NCBI GenBank assembly: GCA_021825365.1
Contig: JAKAHR010000003.1
Location: 88,390-152,389 of the forward strand
DNA length: 64,000 nucleotides
Direction: 5' to 3'
Source of the DNA: Nitrospirota bacterium
Lineage (GTDB): Bacteria > Nitrospirota > Thermodesulfovibrionia > Thermodesulfovibrionales > UBA6898
Shown: one piece after another, positions 7,692 to 15,446 of the stretch
How positions within the stretch are numbered: position 1 is the stretch's first letter
How the letters are laid out: every line of letters begins with the position of its first letter
The notes under the pieces: model-generated
The model's database searches: none
What the model was told of the DNA's origin: nothing
Seen by the model: the letters and a program-made list of their open reading frames with translations, nothing else
Translations under genes and position numbers: made by a program

Positions 7692-8809
7692 GCCGTACTC
7701 ATCGCCGCGCGTGACGGGGGGAAGAGTCCGGCTTCCTCCGCCTGGGCGCAGAACCAAAACGGAGACCACAGGCTGCCGGAGCTGTAATAGTTCTGGGCAA
7801 CACACGAGCCAAGACAAAGCCGCTTCATCAGGCAGCGGCCACAGATCCCGTCCAGGCGTCCGGGCAGGCCTGCACGCAACTCTTTTACCATTGCATTCTC
7901 CCGCCACACCTCTTCCAGCCGGTCTTTTCCCACCTCGCCGAACACCAGAGCCGGCACCTGTTTACCGATACCGCAGAGTGCATACTGTCCATCAGCGATG
8001 ACGCCCATGATGCCGAGGATGCCGCAGACGCCGCATCCATCGCCAACCGCGATGCGGCTGAGAGCCTGGAAGGCATGCGGATAATCGAAAAGGAGCGGCA
8101 GGCGTGTCCTGCGCGCCACTTCCCGCTCTACCCGGTTTCCCAGCCTGATCAGTTCGGGGACGCTCAGGGTTTCCGAGGCGTTATGCAGTATTTCGCCGCG
8201 GGCTGTCGGCTGCACGATATTGAACTTGATCGAGGCAGCGCCGAGTGCCTCGGCCATGCGCACAAGATCATCCACCTGGCCGGCGTTGCAGCGCATTATG
8301 CTGAAGATGATCTGGGGAGGAATACCGGCGGCAACAAGATTCCGCACCGCCCGGCAGGCGGCGTCGAAAGAGCCCCGCACCCCCCGTATGCCTTCGTGGG
8401 TCGCCGCATCAACGCCGTCTATGCTCACGGAGACGAAGGGCCGGGGGCATCGTGCGATCTCGGCGGCCATCGCCGGCGTACAGAGCAGGCCGTTGGTCTC
8501 TATCGTCACGGCAAGCGATTCCCGCTGAACGATCGCCAAGAGGCGGACGATATGGGGATGAAGCAACGGCTCACCGCCGGTGAGTTTGACACCGCTCAGT
8601 CCCAGTGGCCTGGCCTCGAGGATAGCGGTTTCGAACAGTTCAGCCGACAACGTGGGGTAACGGTCGCCGCGTGTGTCGAGCCTCGGCGCCAGCCAGCAGT
8701 GGCGGCATGCCAGGTTGCACCCTTCGGTCAGATAGAAATACAGCTGGTTTAGCGGGGTCATCGTTCCGGGCCCATGGTCCGCAGTGTTCGCTCCACCCGG
8801 CAGGGTCAT
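7679..8809 (-). CDS. scmF: Radical SAM/SPASM peptide-modifying enzyme (ScmF-like)
   Basis: A 376-residue radical SAM enzyme. The [4Fe-4S] motif is Cys31-x3-Cys35-x2-Cys38 in 'TEGCNLACRHCW', followed by the 'GGEP' motif in 'LTGGEPLLHPH'. The C-terminus is a SPASM domain with the cluster Cys residues spread over 'CGVCGI', 'CGIG', 'CGRCLMKRLCLGSC' and a final 'FCAQA'. Such enzymes bind auxiliary Fe-S clusters and modify ribosomal peptides, commonly forming thioether or C-C crosslinks. The N-terminal wording 'PLNQLYFYLTEGCNL' agrees with my memory of ScmF in the SynChlorMet cassette. It overlaps the upstream ScmE-like gene by ATGA. Product chemistry is not predictable from sequence. Confidence 0.78.
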   Translation of the reverse strand: MTLPGGANTADHGPGTMTPLNQLYFYLTEGCNLACRHCWLAPRLDTRGDRYPTLSAELFETAILEARPLGLSGVKLTGGEPLLHPHIVRLLAIVQRESLAVTIETNGLLCTPAMAAEIARCPRPFVSVSIDGVDAATHEGIRGVRGSFDAACRAVRNLVAAGIPPQIIFSIMRCNAGQVDDLVRMAEALGAASIKFNIVQPTARGEILHNASETLSVPELIRLGNRVEREVARRTRLPLLFDYPHAFQALSRIAVGDGCGVCGILGIMGVIADGQYALCGIGKQVPALVFGEVGKDRLEEVWRENAMVKELRAGLPGRLDGICGRCLMKRLCLGSCVAQNYYSSGSLWSPFWFCAQAEEAGLFPPSRAAMSTAWQG

Positions 8810-9936
8810 GCGATCCTGCCTCCTGCCTCAAGAAACCGCCGCAAACAGGCATCCGGGCTGGGATGATCTGCCGTGCCGGTCAGATTATACGCGACTCCCG
8901 GACAGTTGCCGGTGCAATAGGGGATATACGCGCAGCCTTCGCAGAACGCAAAGTCGGACAGCGGTATCGTCGTGCGGCGACGCAGCAGGTTCAGGGCCGG
9001 GCTATGCTGCCAGACATCCGCCAGGGAGTCCCGGTTGATCAGGCCCACCGCCTCGTGGGCAAGCATACTGCACGGAACGATGGCGCCATCGGCGCGTACC
9101 GCCAGTTTGCTCTCCGTACAGCCGCAGGCGGTCAGATACCCGCCCCGGGGAAGGGCCGGCGCCCCGCTGACCCGGGCCTCCTCCATGCGGCGCCACATCC
9201 GCGCCTCGGCCAGCGGCCCGGCAGCGGCAGTGATGCGCCCCGGATACCTCTCGCTCAGCCGCAGCAATGAGGCCATCGCCGCCTGACGCCCCTGTATGTC
9301 GAGAATGATGTCGTCAGCATTAAGCCGGCACGTCCCGAAGTATGCAGCCGCATTGGTACCGAAGCCCGCAAGGCCGAGTTCCTCAAGGAGCAGATGCGCC
9401 GCATGTTCCAGGTCGAGGACATTATGCCGATGGACCGTCGTCCGGACCCCCACCGGCACCTTATGCCGCTGCAGGGCGCGGATGCCGCGAATCGCCCCCT
9501 CAAAGGAGCCCTCCCCGCGGCAGGAATCGTGCACGCGGGAACACGAACCGTCCACCGAGACCTGGACAGAGTCGCACCGGCCGGTCCGCCCGATGAAGGC
9601 GGCGATATCGTTGTCGACAAGAGTTCCGTTTGAGAGGATGGAGAAGCGCATCCGGTTGCGGACAATACCTTCGAGCAGGAGGACCAGATCACCGCGCATA
9701 AACGGCTCTCCGCCTGCAAGGGTGACGTTCATCACTCCCAGGGACCCCAGTTCGTCGAAGAAGCTGAGCCAGTCGTCAGCAGGCAGGTCCCGGTAATCCA
9801 CTGCAGGGTTATGGAAGAAGTAGCAATAGCGGCAGCGCAGGTTGCAGCGGGCGGTGATCTCGATATCAAGTGTGCGGGGGGTGCGCATCACGGCAGCGGG
9901 CATCCGGCCTGCCCCAACGACAAGGTGCGGAGACAT
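8806..9936 (-). CDS. scmE: Radical SAM/SPASM peptide-modifying enzyme (ScmE-like)
   Basis: A second 376-residue radical SAM/SPASM protein. The cluster motif is Cys31-x3-Cys35-x2-Cys38 ('ARCNLRCRYCYF'), the SAM-binding motif is 'LAGGEPFMRGD', and the SPASM region carries 'CGCTESK', 'VPCSM', 'CEGCAYIPYCTGNCPG' and a final 'DACL'. The opening 'PRTLDIEITARCNLRCRYC' resembles ScmE. It is only distantly alike to the neighbouring ScmF-like enzyme, so the pair probably perform different steps, or one is a partner for the other. It overlaps the PqqD-like gene by one base (TGATG), which couples their translation. GeoRSP-type systems, which also pair two such enzymes with PqqD, are an alternative family. 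Confidence 0.78.
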   Translation of the reverse strand: MSPHLVVGAGRMPAAVMRTPRTLDIEITARCNLRCRYCYFFHNPAVDYRDLPADDWLSFFDELGSLGVMNVTLAGGEPFMRGDLVLLLEGIVRNRMRFSILSNGTLVDNDIAAFIGRTGRCDSVQVSVDGSCSRVHDSCRGEGSFEGAIRGIRALQRHKVPVGVRTTVHRHNVLDLEHAAHLLLEELGLAGFGTNAAAYFGTCRLNADDIILDIQGRQAAMASLLRLSERYPGRITAAAGPLAEARMWRRMEEARVSGAPALPRGGYLTACGCTESKLAVRADGAIVPCSMLAHEAVGLINRDSLADVWQHSPALNLLRRRTTIPLSDFAFCEGCAYIPYCTGNCPGVAYNLTGTADHPSPDACLRRFLEAGGRIA

Positions 9937-10226
9937 CAGGTGCTGTCCTTCACTCCATAGCCCACAAAACCGCGTTCAGCCAGAATGTCCACGAAGGCGG
10001 CAATCTCTCCGAGAGCCGTCTCTGGGACACCCTCGAAGTCGTCGCGGATCTCCTCCGCTATCGTGTCAATGCTTTTCGTGCCGTTCATGCGCTTCCAGAC
10101 CGTCACCCCCACAGGATTAATGCCCACCGCCTCCGCTGTATCAGGATTAAAAAGAACAGCCCAATCGTCAAACTCCTCCCGGAGCACAACGAGGGGATTG
10201 GCAACGGGGTATTCGATGCGGGTCAT
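9936..10226 (-). CDS. scmD: PqqD-like leader-peptide carrier of RiPP cassette 1 (ScmD-like)
   Basis: A 96-residue PqqD-family protein. It shows the usual winged-helix RiPP recognition element pattern: 'VLREEFDDWAVLFNPDTAEAVGINPVGVTVWKRMNGTKSIDTIAEEI', followed by helices ending in 'VDILAERGFV'. PqqD proteins bind the precursor leader and deliver it to the radical SAM enzyme. The start at 10226 was chosen because it forms a one-base TGATG overlap with the precursor gene; an ATG at 10256 would fall inside the precursor. Its place directly between precursor and modifying enzymes is the classical order. Confidence 0.82.
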   Translation of the reverse strand: MTRIEYPVANPLVVLREEFDDWAVLFNPDTAEAVGINPVGVTVWKRMNGTKSIDTIAEEIRDDFEGVPETALGEIAAFVDILAERGFVGYGVKDST

Positions 10227-10444
10227 CAATCGCGCCCACCCGTGCCGCTGTGGCACTTATTTGCAGCACTGCCCAGACCACACTCTCCATTGGCGGAAAT
10301 CCCCATGCTGCATTGTCCCCCGCCCTGGCCCCCTGGACCGCTTCCCGGAGAGCACTGCGCTCCAACCCCCTCGGGAATGTCAAAGCGAAGGACTACAGGA
10401 GATTCGTACCGGGGTTTCTTCTTTTTCTTCTCATCTGGTGTCAT
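10226..10444 (-). CDS. Putative RiPP precursor peptide, four-Cys Gly-rich core
   Basis: A 72-residue peptide with a Lys-rich, RiPP-style leader ('RYESPVVLRFDIPEG', about 12-26) and a Gly/Ser-rich core. The core has Cys at 31, 45, 55 and 64, spaced 14, 10 and 9, each set in small residues. A leader motif of the Tyr-x-x-Pro-x-hydrophobic kind is common for PqqD-recognised peptides. The Shine-Dalgarno AGAGG sits 5 bases before the ATG, a near-perfect promoter lies 49 bases upstream, and the stop overlaps the PqqD start. These place it first in a six-gene cassette with two radical SAM enzymes. That the Cys residues become thioethers is inference from the enzyme class. Confidence 0.78.
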   Translation of the reverse strand: MTPDEKKKKKPRYESPVVLRFDIPEGVGAQCSPGSGPGGQGGGQCSMGISANGECGLGSAANKCHSGTGGRD

Positions 10445-10492
10445 AAATCCTCTTTGCGTCCACGAAATGATGAGGTCAGGCGCCTTTTACTC

Positions 10493-10521
10493 ATTATAGT
10501 GTCTATCGCCCGCTATTACAA
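10493..10521 (-). promoter_or_regulatory. Strong sigma70-type promoter of RiPP cassette 1
   Basis: On the minus strand TTGTAA (10521-10516) and a perfect TATAAT (10498-10493) are separated by exactly 17 bases. The expected start near 10486 gives a leader of about 42 bases before the precursor ATG at 10444. It is among the best housekeeping-type promoters in the window. Confidence 0.62.
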
Positions 10522-10569
10522 GAAGGCGCAAGTGTTTTTTGCAGCGTCAGCCGTTACGGGGCCGGCCCT

Positions 10570-11472
10570 TCAGCAGAACCGTTTCCGGATAAATTCCACG
10601 GCCGAGGCGTCGGGTACAAACCCGAACTCGTAGCATGCAACGGAAGAGGCGATGCGCGCACAGAAATCCAGGGCGAACTGTATGCCCTCCTTATGCCAGA
10701 AGGTGGGGAAACACCTGACCATGAGCCGGTTGGCCGACTCCATCACCGACAATTGCTTTACCTCGTTACCGGAGCCATGCCGGATGAAGAAGATTGCTGC
10801 AATCGGGGCTCCCTTGTTCTGGTGGACCCCCGCGGTCCCGTGCCACGGCGTACCGTACGCCCAGAGGGCCTCCTCCTTCTCCCTGACGATCACCCGATCG
10901 TCGGTAAAGACTTCGGCTCCGGCAGCATGCAGCCACAGCTCCGAGAGTGTCGACTTGCCGGAGCCAGACGTACCCGAAAAGAGCAGACCCCTGCCCTGCA
11001 ACGACACAAGGGCGGAATGAAGAAGGATGCCGATCCTGTTGAGGTTGCAATGGCCGGAAATGATAAGCTCATCAAGCGGGTATTCCAGCGGACTGATCAT
11101 CCTTCGATCGCGTTGCGTACTGAAGGTCGTAATATCCAGCAGCCGTCGGTCTCCGATCGCGATGCGGTACGGCTTATTGTCGGCAGCGATGTCATGCAGC
11201 GAAAACATGTACGAATCTCCCCTGCATGACCATGCCCGCCATAATCCCTCTGGAAGTGAACTGAACAGGGAAACACAGGCGCTGAGATCGAATGCCTGCT
11301 GTTCAACGATATGGAACAGGATATCCTGTTGACCATCCGGCACGGAAGGAATCGCAAACGCCTTGAAGGCAGGGTCGACAATGATGCCCATCCTGTCCTC
11401 AGGCCACTGCAGCAAGATCCTGATTTCAGCTATGGAATAGGATTTCGAACAAATCACGCACGTTAGAGGCAA
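10570..11472 (-). CDS. HPr-kinase-like ATPase of RiPP cassette 2
   Basis: A 300-residue protein with P-loop GTSGSGKST (about 167-175) and 'VFTDDRVIV' some 20 residues later as the acidic metal site, the layout of HPr-kinase-like proteins. It is a diverged relative of the cassette 1 protein: same length and P-loop position, little other similarity apparent. The homologous N-terminal part begins at about 'SKSYSIAEIRILLQ', which lies before the first ATG (11391). A TTG at 11472 or a GTG at 11457 must therefore start it; neither has a strong Shine-Dalgarno. It follows the precursor gene by 30 bases and is the last gene of cassette 2. No HPr or PTS gene is nearby, so a carbon-catabolite role is unlikely. 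Confidence 0.7.
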   Translation of the reverse strand: MPLTCVICSKSYSIAEIRILLQWPEDRMGIIVDPAFKAFAIPSVPDGQQDILFHIVEQQAFDLSACVSLFSSLPEGLWRAWSCRGDSYMFSLHDIAADNKPYRIAIGDRRLLDITTFSTQRDRRMISPLEYPLDELIISGHCNLNRIGILLHSALVSLQGRGLLFSGTSGSGKSTLSELWLHAAGAEVFTDDRVIVREKEEALWAYGTPWHGTAGVHQNKGAPIAAIFFIRHGSGNEVKQLSVMESANRLMVRCFPTFWHKEGIQFALDFCARIASSVACYEFGFVPDASAVEFIRKRFC

Positions 11473-11502
11473 GTAATGAAACCCGCCGCATCCACGTGAA
11501 GA

Positions 11503-11664
11503 TCAGCTGGCAAGCGAGGGACAATTGGAGCCGGTAATGCAGGTACCCGCCCAACCGTCCTTTGCCACGGCCCCCACGAGCACCTTGCAGCCCCACAGGA
11601 CCGCTTCCTCGGGCACAAGCTTCACCTTCACGCATGCCGGCTTACTCCAGGCTTTCTTCTTCAT
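11503..11664 (-). CDS. Putative RiPP precursor peptide of cassette 2
   Basis: A 53-residue peptide: leader 'KKKAWSKPACVKVKLVPEEAVLWGCK' in outline (a Trp/Tyr-x-x-Pro, hydrophobic run, then Glu-Glu-Ala-Val-Leu), and a C-terminal part with Gly and Cys. Cys occur at 11, 26, 42 and 48. The 'PEEAVL..CK' pattern is familiar from short peptides next to PqqD/radical-SAM pairs. The ATG at 11664 has an excellent AGGAGG and forms an ATGA overlap with the radical-SAM stop. The longer open frame to 11721 lies inside that enzyme and was rejected. Core length and cleavage site are unknown; a cut after the Glu-Glu region is possible but speculative. Confidence 0.75.
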   Translation of the reverse strand: MKKKAWSKPACVKVKLVPEEAVLWGCKVLVGAVAKDGWAGTCITGSNCPSLAS

Positions 11665-12749
11665 CCCGCCTCCTGTCTCAAGAATGCATGGCTTCTTTCC
11701 CTCGTTTTGGCGATACCGCACAAATAACCGGATTCTCTGTCATATGAGCTGTTTTCGAGCACACTCCACGCCGGGCACTGACCGCAGAGGTTCACCAGTC
11801 TGCAGGTGTCACACGGAAGAGAGAAGGTCTTCTTTCCGCTGATGACGGACCGGATGCCTTCTTCCCAGATCCACCTCAAACCCTTTTGCCTCACCGAAAA
11901 TGCTTCCCGCACCATCATCGAGCATCCCGATATCATGCCGTAGGGATTTATATGCAGAGAACTTACGCCAGTCCCGCACCGGTAGAGTCTTTCGCTCACT
12001 GCCGGCGGACCGACGAACTTTGCGCAGAATCTTTCATACTCTTGCATGCGTTTGGGAAAGGTGCGGTCCAGCCGCACGGCATCCTCGGGCGAGATACGGT
12101 ACCGTTCAGGGGTTGAATGCACCCTGCCGTCAATCCTCTTCTGGATGACAGGGTCGAACCTGAACTCGCAGCCCCATTCCGCTGCCCTCCGGTCCATCGC
12201 CTCTACCTCATGCTGGTTAATCGTCAGGGCCATGGTCTTGAGCCTCAGCGGTATCCCGGCCCTCCTGAGGCTCCCGATGCCTTCGATGCACCGCCGGTAC
12301 GAACCCTTCACCCTCGTCACTTTTTCATATGTCTCTTCGGTGGCCCCGTAGAGGGTGACCTCCGCAACAAAAGGGGGATATTTCGCAAGCAAACCGACCA
12401 TGTCGTCATCTACCAGCGTGCCGTTCGTAAAAAAAGATACGAGGAGTCCCCTCTTTTTTGCATGGAGGTATATCTCCCCGAAATCGCCTCGAAGCAAAGG
12501 CTCTCCCCCCGTGATCAGGAGCCAAAGAGTGCCCATCGACGCCAGTTCGTCGACGAGTTCCGTGATTTCGGCAGTGGCAAGCTCCTTCTGACTCGCTGCT
12601 TCATCGCCCATCGGCAGGCTGCAGTAACAATGAACACAGTTATTGTTGCACCGGTAGGTCAGTTCGATGGCGGCGTTCACCGGAATGCGTCCGCCGACTG
12701 AGGCGTCGTGCATCCTCAGACTGAAATCCGCGTAGGATTCGGTCTTCAT
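11661..12749 (-). CDS. Radical SAM/SPASM peptide-modifying enzyme of cassette 2
   Basis: A 362-residue protein with the cluster motif Cys34-x3-Cys38-x2-Cys41 ('TYRCNNNCVHCYC') and 'ITGGEPLLRGDF'. A SPASM domain follows, with 'RCGTGVSSLHINPYG', 'GCSMM' and 'CDTCRLVNLCGQCPA'. This is the PqqE/MftC-like architecture that acts on a carrier-bound peptide. It overlaps the PqqD gene upstream (12746-12749) and the precursor downstream (11661-11664), so all three are translationally coupled. It is more like PqqE-type enzymes of two-gene systems than like either enzyme of cassette 1. Confidence 0.82.
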   Translation of the reverse strand: MKTESYADFSLRMHDASVGGRIPVNAAIELTYRCNNNCVHCYCSLPMGDEAASQKELATAEITELVDELASMGTLWLLITGGEPLLRGDFGEIYLHAKKRGLLVSFFTNGTLVDDDMVGLLAKYPPFVAEVTLYGATEETYEKVTRVKGSYRRCIEGIGSLRRAGIPLRLKTMALTINQHEVEAMDRRAAEWGCEFRFDPVIQKRIDGRVHSTPERYRISPEDAVRLDRTFPKRMQEYERFCAKFVGPPAVSERLYRCGTGVSSLHINPYGMISGCSMMVREAFSVRQKGLRWIWEEGIRSVISGKKTFSLPCDTCRLVNLCGQCPAWSVLENSSYDRESGYLCGIAKTRERSHAFLRQEAG

Positions 12750-13054
12750 GACATCCTGATCAGCTGCGATCCGGTGAGGTCCCGAACAAAATCCAGCACA
12801 TCACGTTCCGCCTCCTCCGGTTCCACTTCGTACTCTTCGGCAAGTTCCCCGATTATTTCCCTCAGGGATTTCTTCCCGTCTATGTGTTCCCATATGATCG
12901 CCCCGATTTCGTTCAGATTATAGATGGCCTCGACATCAGCAGACGTGGAGAGGAGCGGGACGAGGATGTATTCGTTCTCGATCTTTCTGAAGACGACATT
13001 CTCGCTTCTTGAAGGTACTCCGTCAAGAGGTATCTGCATGCTCTTTATCTGCAT
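12746..13054 (-). CDS. PqqD-like leader-peptide carrier of RiPP cassette 2
   Basis: About 102 residues with the PqqD core 'VEAIYNLNEIGAIIWEHIDGKKSLREIIGELAEEY', followed by 'DVLDFVRDLTGSQLI'. It should bind the cassette 2 precursor leader. The start is uncertain. ATGs lie at 13129, 13054 and 13039; none has a strong Shine-Dalgarno. A -10-like TAGAAT on this strand (13106-13101) would put transcription downstream of 13129, which favours 13054 or 13039. It is divergent from the S26 peptidase gene. Confidence 0.75.
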   Translation of the reverse strand: MQIKSMQIPLDGVPSRSENVVFRKIENEYILVPLLSTSADVEAIYNLNEIGAIIWEHIDGKKSLREIIGELAEEYEVEPEEAERDVLDFVRDLTGSQLIRMS

Positions 13055-13138
13055 GCCCTGTGCATGATCATCGTTCAGGGGACCCCCTTTATCCTGCCTT
13101 ATTCTAGCAAAGATCCCGGAATAATGCATGGGGGGATA

Positions 13139-13168
13139 TTGATGATTCAGGCAGGTAGTATTTAGAAT
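13139..13168 (+). promoter_or_regulatory. Candidate sigma70-type promoter of the cassette 2 peptidase
   Basis: TTGATG (13139-13144) and TAGAAT (13163-13168) are 18 bases apart. The predicted start is about 13175, essentially at the ATG (13174), so the mRNA would be leaderless or the true ATG lies elsewhere. No good Shine-Dalgarno precedes the ATG, which agrees with a leaderless message but does not prove it. Confidence 0.35.
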
Positions 13169-13173
13169 GGATA

Positions 13174-13623
13174 ATGGATACCGTAGCCGGGAAGGACTTC
13201 CTCCATCTTGCGTCCGAGGTCATCAGCAGAGGCGGTACAATCCCCTTTGTCGCTTGCGGAGCGAGCATGTCACCCCTCATCGCTGACGGCGACACCGTCA
13301 TCCTGGGGCCGGTCTCCCGGTTGAGGATCGGGGATATCGTCCTCGTTGGAAACCCCGACGGCCGTCCGGTGCTTCATCGGATCGTGCGGAAGAAAGAGGG
13401 CAAAGTCGTCACCCGGGGGGATGCCTGTTTCGAAGACGATGAGGCAGTCCCCTTTGCTTCGGTCATCGGCAGGGCGATCAGGGTGTCCGGCAAGGGATAC
13501 AACTTTCACCTCACCTGCCCGTTCGGTTACCTCACGGGGATCGGCATCCTACGGCCGACCCATTTCAGAAAGTATCCAGCCTTCAGAAACGTTCTCAGGA
13601 AAATCGCCCGCCTGCTCGGATAG
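13174..13623 (+). CDS. S24/S26-family peptidase of RiPP cassette 2
   Basis: A 149-residue protein with the S26 motifs 'CGASMSPL' (catalytic Ser about 31), 'VLHRIV' (His about 68, in the Lys/His position) and 'VVTRGDACFEDD' (about 79-89). There is no membrane anchor. It is a shorter counterpart of the cassette 1 peptidase and shares the Ser/His arrangement, so it may remove the leader from the cassette 2 peptide. It stands divergently from the PqqD gene with 119 bp between the assigned starts and ends 7 bases before the convergent motB stop. LexA-like S24 function is unlikely because there is no DNA-binding domain. Confidence 0.72.
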   Translation: MDTVAGKDFLHLASEVISRGGTIPFVACGASMSPLIADGDTVILGPVSRLRIGDIVLVGNPDGRPVLHRIVRKKEGKVVTRGDACFEDDEAVPFASVIGRAIRVSGKGYNFHLTCPFGYLTGIGILRPTHFRKYPAFRNVLRKIARLLG

Positions 13624-13630
13624 GTCCGCA

Positions 13631-14470
13631 TCACCGCGCCGGCTGCAGCGCCACGGGGACCTGCTGCATCTGCTGCACCTTTTCCCGTTGAACCGGATCC
13701 GCCGGATAATGGAGAATAATGCTGATCCGTCTGTTCCGGGGGTCGTGGGCGTCCTCCCGGATCAGGGGCTGCGTCGCCGCATAGCCCGACACCCGCACGA
13801 GGCGGTCCGGGTCGAGGCCGTTTTGCTGGAGCTCCTGCCGCGCTGCGGAGGCCCGTTCGGTCGACAGCTCCCAGTTGGTATACCGGTCGGATGCGTAACT
13901 CAGTGCGTCGGTATGTCCTTCAATGGTGATCTTGTTTTCAAGGGCATTGATGGTCCCGGAGAGAACTGCCAGTATCTTCTTGGCGTTTGTGGTGAGGGCC
14001 GTCCCTCCCAGGGGGAACATCGGCCTGCCCTCGGTATCGACGATCTGTATCCGCACCCCCTCTTCAAAGACATCCACCATGACCTGCTCCTTGACGTCCG
14101 CGAGCTTCTTTTCTATCTCCTTCTTCAGCTTTTCTTTGAGCGCCTCGGGAGACAGGACGTCAACCGCGCCTTTGCCGTAGTCACGCTCCGTCTTGCCGAA
14201 TTCCTTGCCTCCCCCCTCTCCGGTGACCCCGACCTGCTGTTCCATCAGGAAGGAAGAGCCGGATTTCTCGAAGAGGCTGAACTGTTTGAAGTAGGAGGCG
14301 ACCCGGGCCCGCTTTTCCGGAGACACCATGGTGATCAGCCACATGAGGAGGAAGAAGGCCATCATCGCCGTGACGAAATCAGCGTAGGCGACCTTCCAGC
14401 TGCCGCCGTGTGCCCCGCCGTGGCCCGTCTTCCTGACCTTCTTGATGATGATCTTCGACTTGGGGTTCAT
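13631..14470 (-). CDS. motB: Flagellar stator protein MotB
   Basis: A 279-residue stator subunit with a short Lys-rich cytoplasmic N-terminus, one membrane helix (about 29-50) carrying the proton-accepting Asp31 in 'YADFVTAMMAF', a linker, and an OmpA-like peptidoglycan-binding domain (about 145-265). That domain includes 'IEGHTDALSYASDRYTNWELSTERA'. With MotA it converts ion flow into flagellar torque at the inner membrane. It follows motA by 6 bases. Confidence 0.93.
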   Translation of the reverse strand: MNPKSKIIIKKVRKTGHGGAHGGSWKVAYADFVTAMMAFFLLMWLITMVSPEKRARVASYFKQFSLFEKSGSSFLMEQQVGVTGEGGGKEFGKTERDYGKGAVDVLSPEALKEKLKKEIEKKLADVKEQVMVDVFEEGVRIQIVDTEGRPMFPLGGTALTTNAKKILAVLSGTINALENKITIEGHTDALSYASDRYTNWELSTERASAARQELQQNGLDPDRLVRVSGYAATQPLIREDAHDPRNRRISIILHYPADPVQREKVQQMQQVPVALQPAR

Positions 14471-14476
14471 GACGGC

Positions 14477-15328
14477 CTATTTCTTGCGCAGTGCCGTTTC
14501 CAGTTCGGAGAAGCCGGGCCGCACCTGTCCGGGGATCGCCCTTCGTCCCGACTCGACCGCCATCTGGGGGGCGGAGCCGCCGACAAAGGCGACGAGCGCG
14601 GTCTTGATCACCCGGGCATAGATCTCCTTTTCCTTCGCCTTGTGCTCCAGGTTCGTCGCCATGGGGCCAACGAAACCATAACACATGAGGACCCCGAGAA
14701 AGGTGCCTACCAGCGCGGCGCCGATGCTGTGGCCGAGCACGGCGGGGGGCTGATCTATCTTGCCCATGGTCAGGACGACGCCGAGGACCGCCGCTACGAT
14801 GCCGAGGCCCGGCAGGGCATCGGCTACCTTGGTGATGCTGATGGAGGGAGTGAGTTCCTCGTAATGGTTCGTCTCGATATCGATCTCCATGAGGTCGTCC
14901 AGCTCGTGGGGGGGCATATTCGTGGTGATCATCACCTTGAGGTTGTCGCAGATGAAGTCCAGCGCGTGGCTGTCGGAGATGACGCTCTTGTAGCGGCTGA
15001 ACAGGGGGCTCTGCCGGGGATTTTCGATGTCGGATTCGATCGAGATCAGCCCCTCCTTCCGTATCTTCGAGAAGATGAGGTTCAGGAGGGACAGGAGCTC
15101 CAGGTACTCGTCCCTGCTCACCGCCTTGCCGGTGAAGATGGTCATGATGTTCTTCGCGACGAGACTCACCACCTTGGCGGGAGACGATATCAGGAAGGCG
15201 CCGGTCGCTGCGCCGAAGATGATGACCAGTTCCGCGGGCTGCAGCAGGACGCTGAGGTTACCGTGTTCCATCAGGTATCCTCCGACGACCGACCCCAGTA
15301 CAACCGCTATGCCTATGATCGCGTACAT
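14477..15328 (-). CDS. motA: Flagellar stator protein MotA
   Basis: A 283-residue MotA with four predicted membrane helices (two near residues 2-55, two near 150-215), a large cytoplasmic loop between, and 'GIVAAVLGVVLTMG' in the third helix. Conserved Pro residues for torque generation lie in helix three ('PGLGI') and in the next helix start. It pairs with the MotB encoded directly downstream. A sigma28-like site precedes it very closely. Confidence 0.93.
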   Translation of the reverse strand: MYAIIGIAVVLGSVVGGYLMEHGNLSVLLQPAELVIIFGAATGAFLISSPAKVVSLVAKNIMTIFTGKAVSRDEYLELLSLLNLIFSKIRKEGLISIESDIENPRQSPLFSRYKSVISDSHALDFICDNLKVMITTNMPPHELDDLMEIDIETNHYEELTPSISITKVADALPGLGIVAAVLGVVLTMGKIDQPPAVLGHSIGAALVGTFLGVLMCYGFVGPMATNLEHKAKEKEIYARVIKTALVAFVGGSAPQMAVESGRRAIPGQVRPGFSELETALRKK

Positions 15329-15340
15329 GTCCCTAGTACC

Positions 15341-15368
15341 TTATCGTTCCGATGAGGGAAAAACTTAA
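15341..15368 (-). promoter_or_regulatory. Candidate sigma28 (FliA) promoter upstream of motA
   Basis: Minus-strand TTAAGTTT (15368-15361), 12 bases, AACGATAA (15348-15341), compared with the consensus TAAAGTTT-N11-GCCGATAA. Transcription would begin near 15334, only about 6 bases before the motA ATG, which is unusually close. The match is good but the geometry lowers confidence. Confidence 0.42.
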
Positions 15369-15446
15369 CCGGCGGTATCCGCGTTTGTTTCTGAATCAGT
15401 ATCCCCGCCAGGGGGGGCCTTCAGCACGCCCGCTCCCCCGGCTGCA

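Noticed and set aside
13174..13623. LexA-type repressor for the S24/S26 protein
   Set aside because: It has no DNA-binding domain and the motif set is that of S26 peptidases.
13346..15355. 669-residue open frame on the plus strand opposite motB/motA
   Set aside because: It is antisense to two clear stator genes, has Arg/Gly/Asp-rich low-quality composition and no ribosome site. Long antisense frames are expected in GC-rich DNA.
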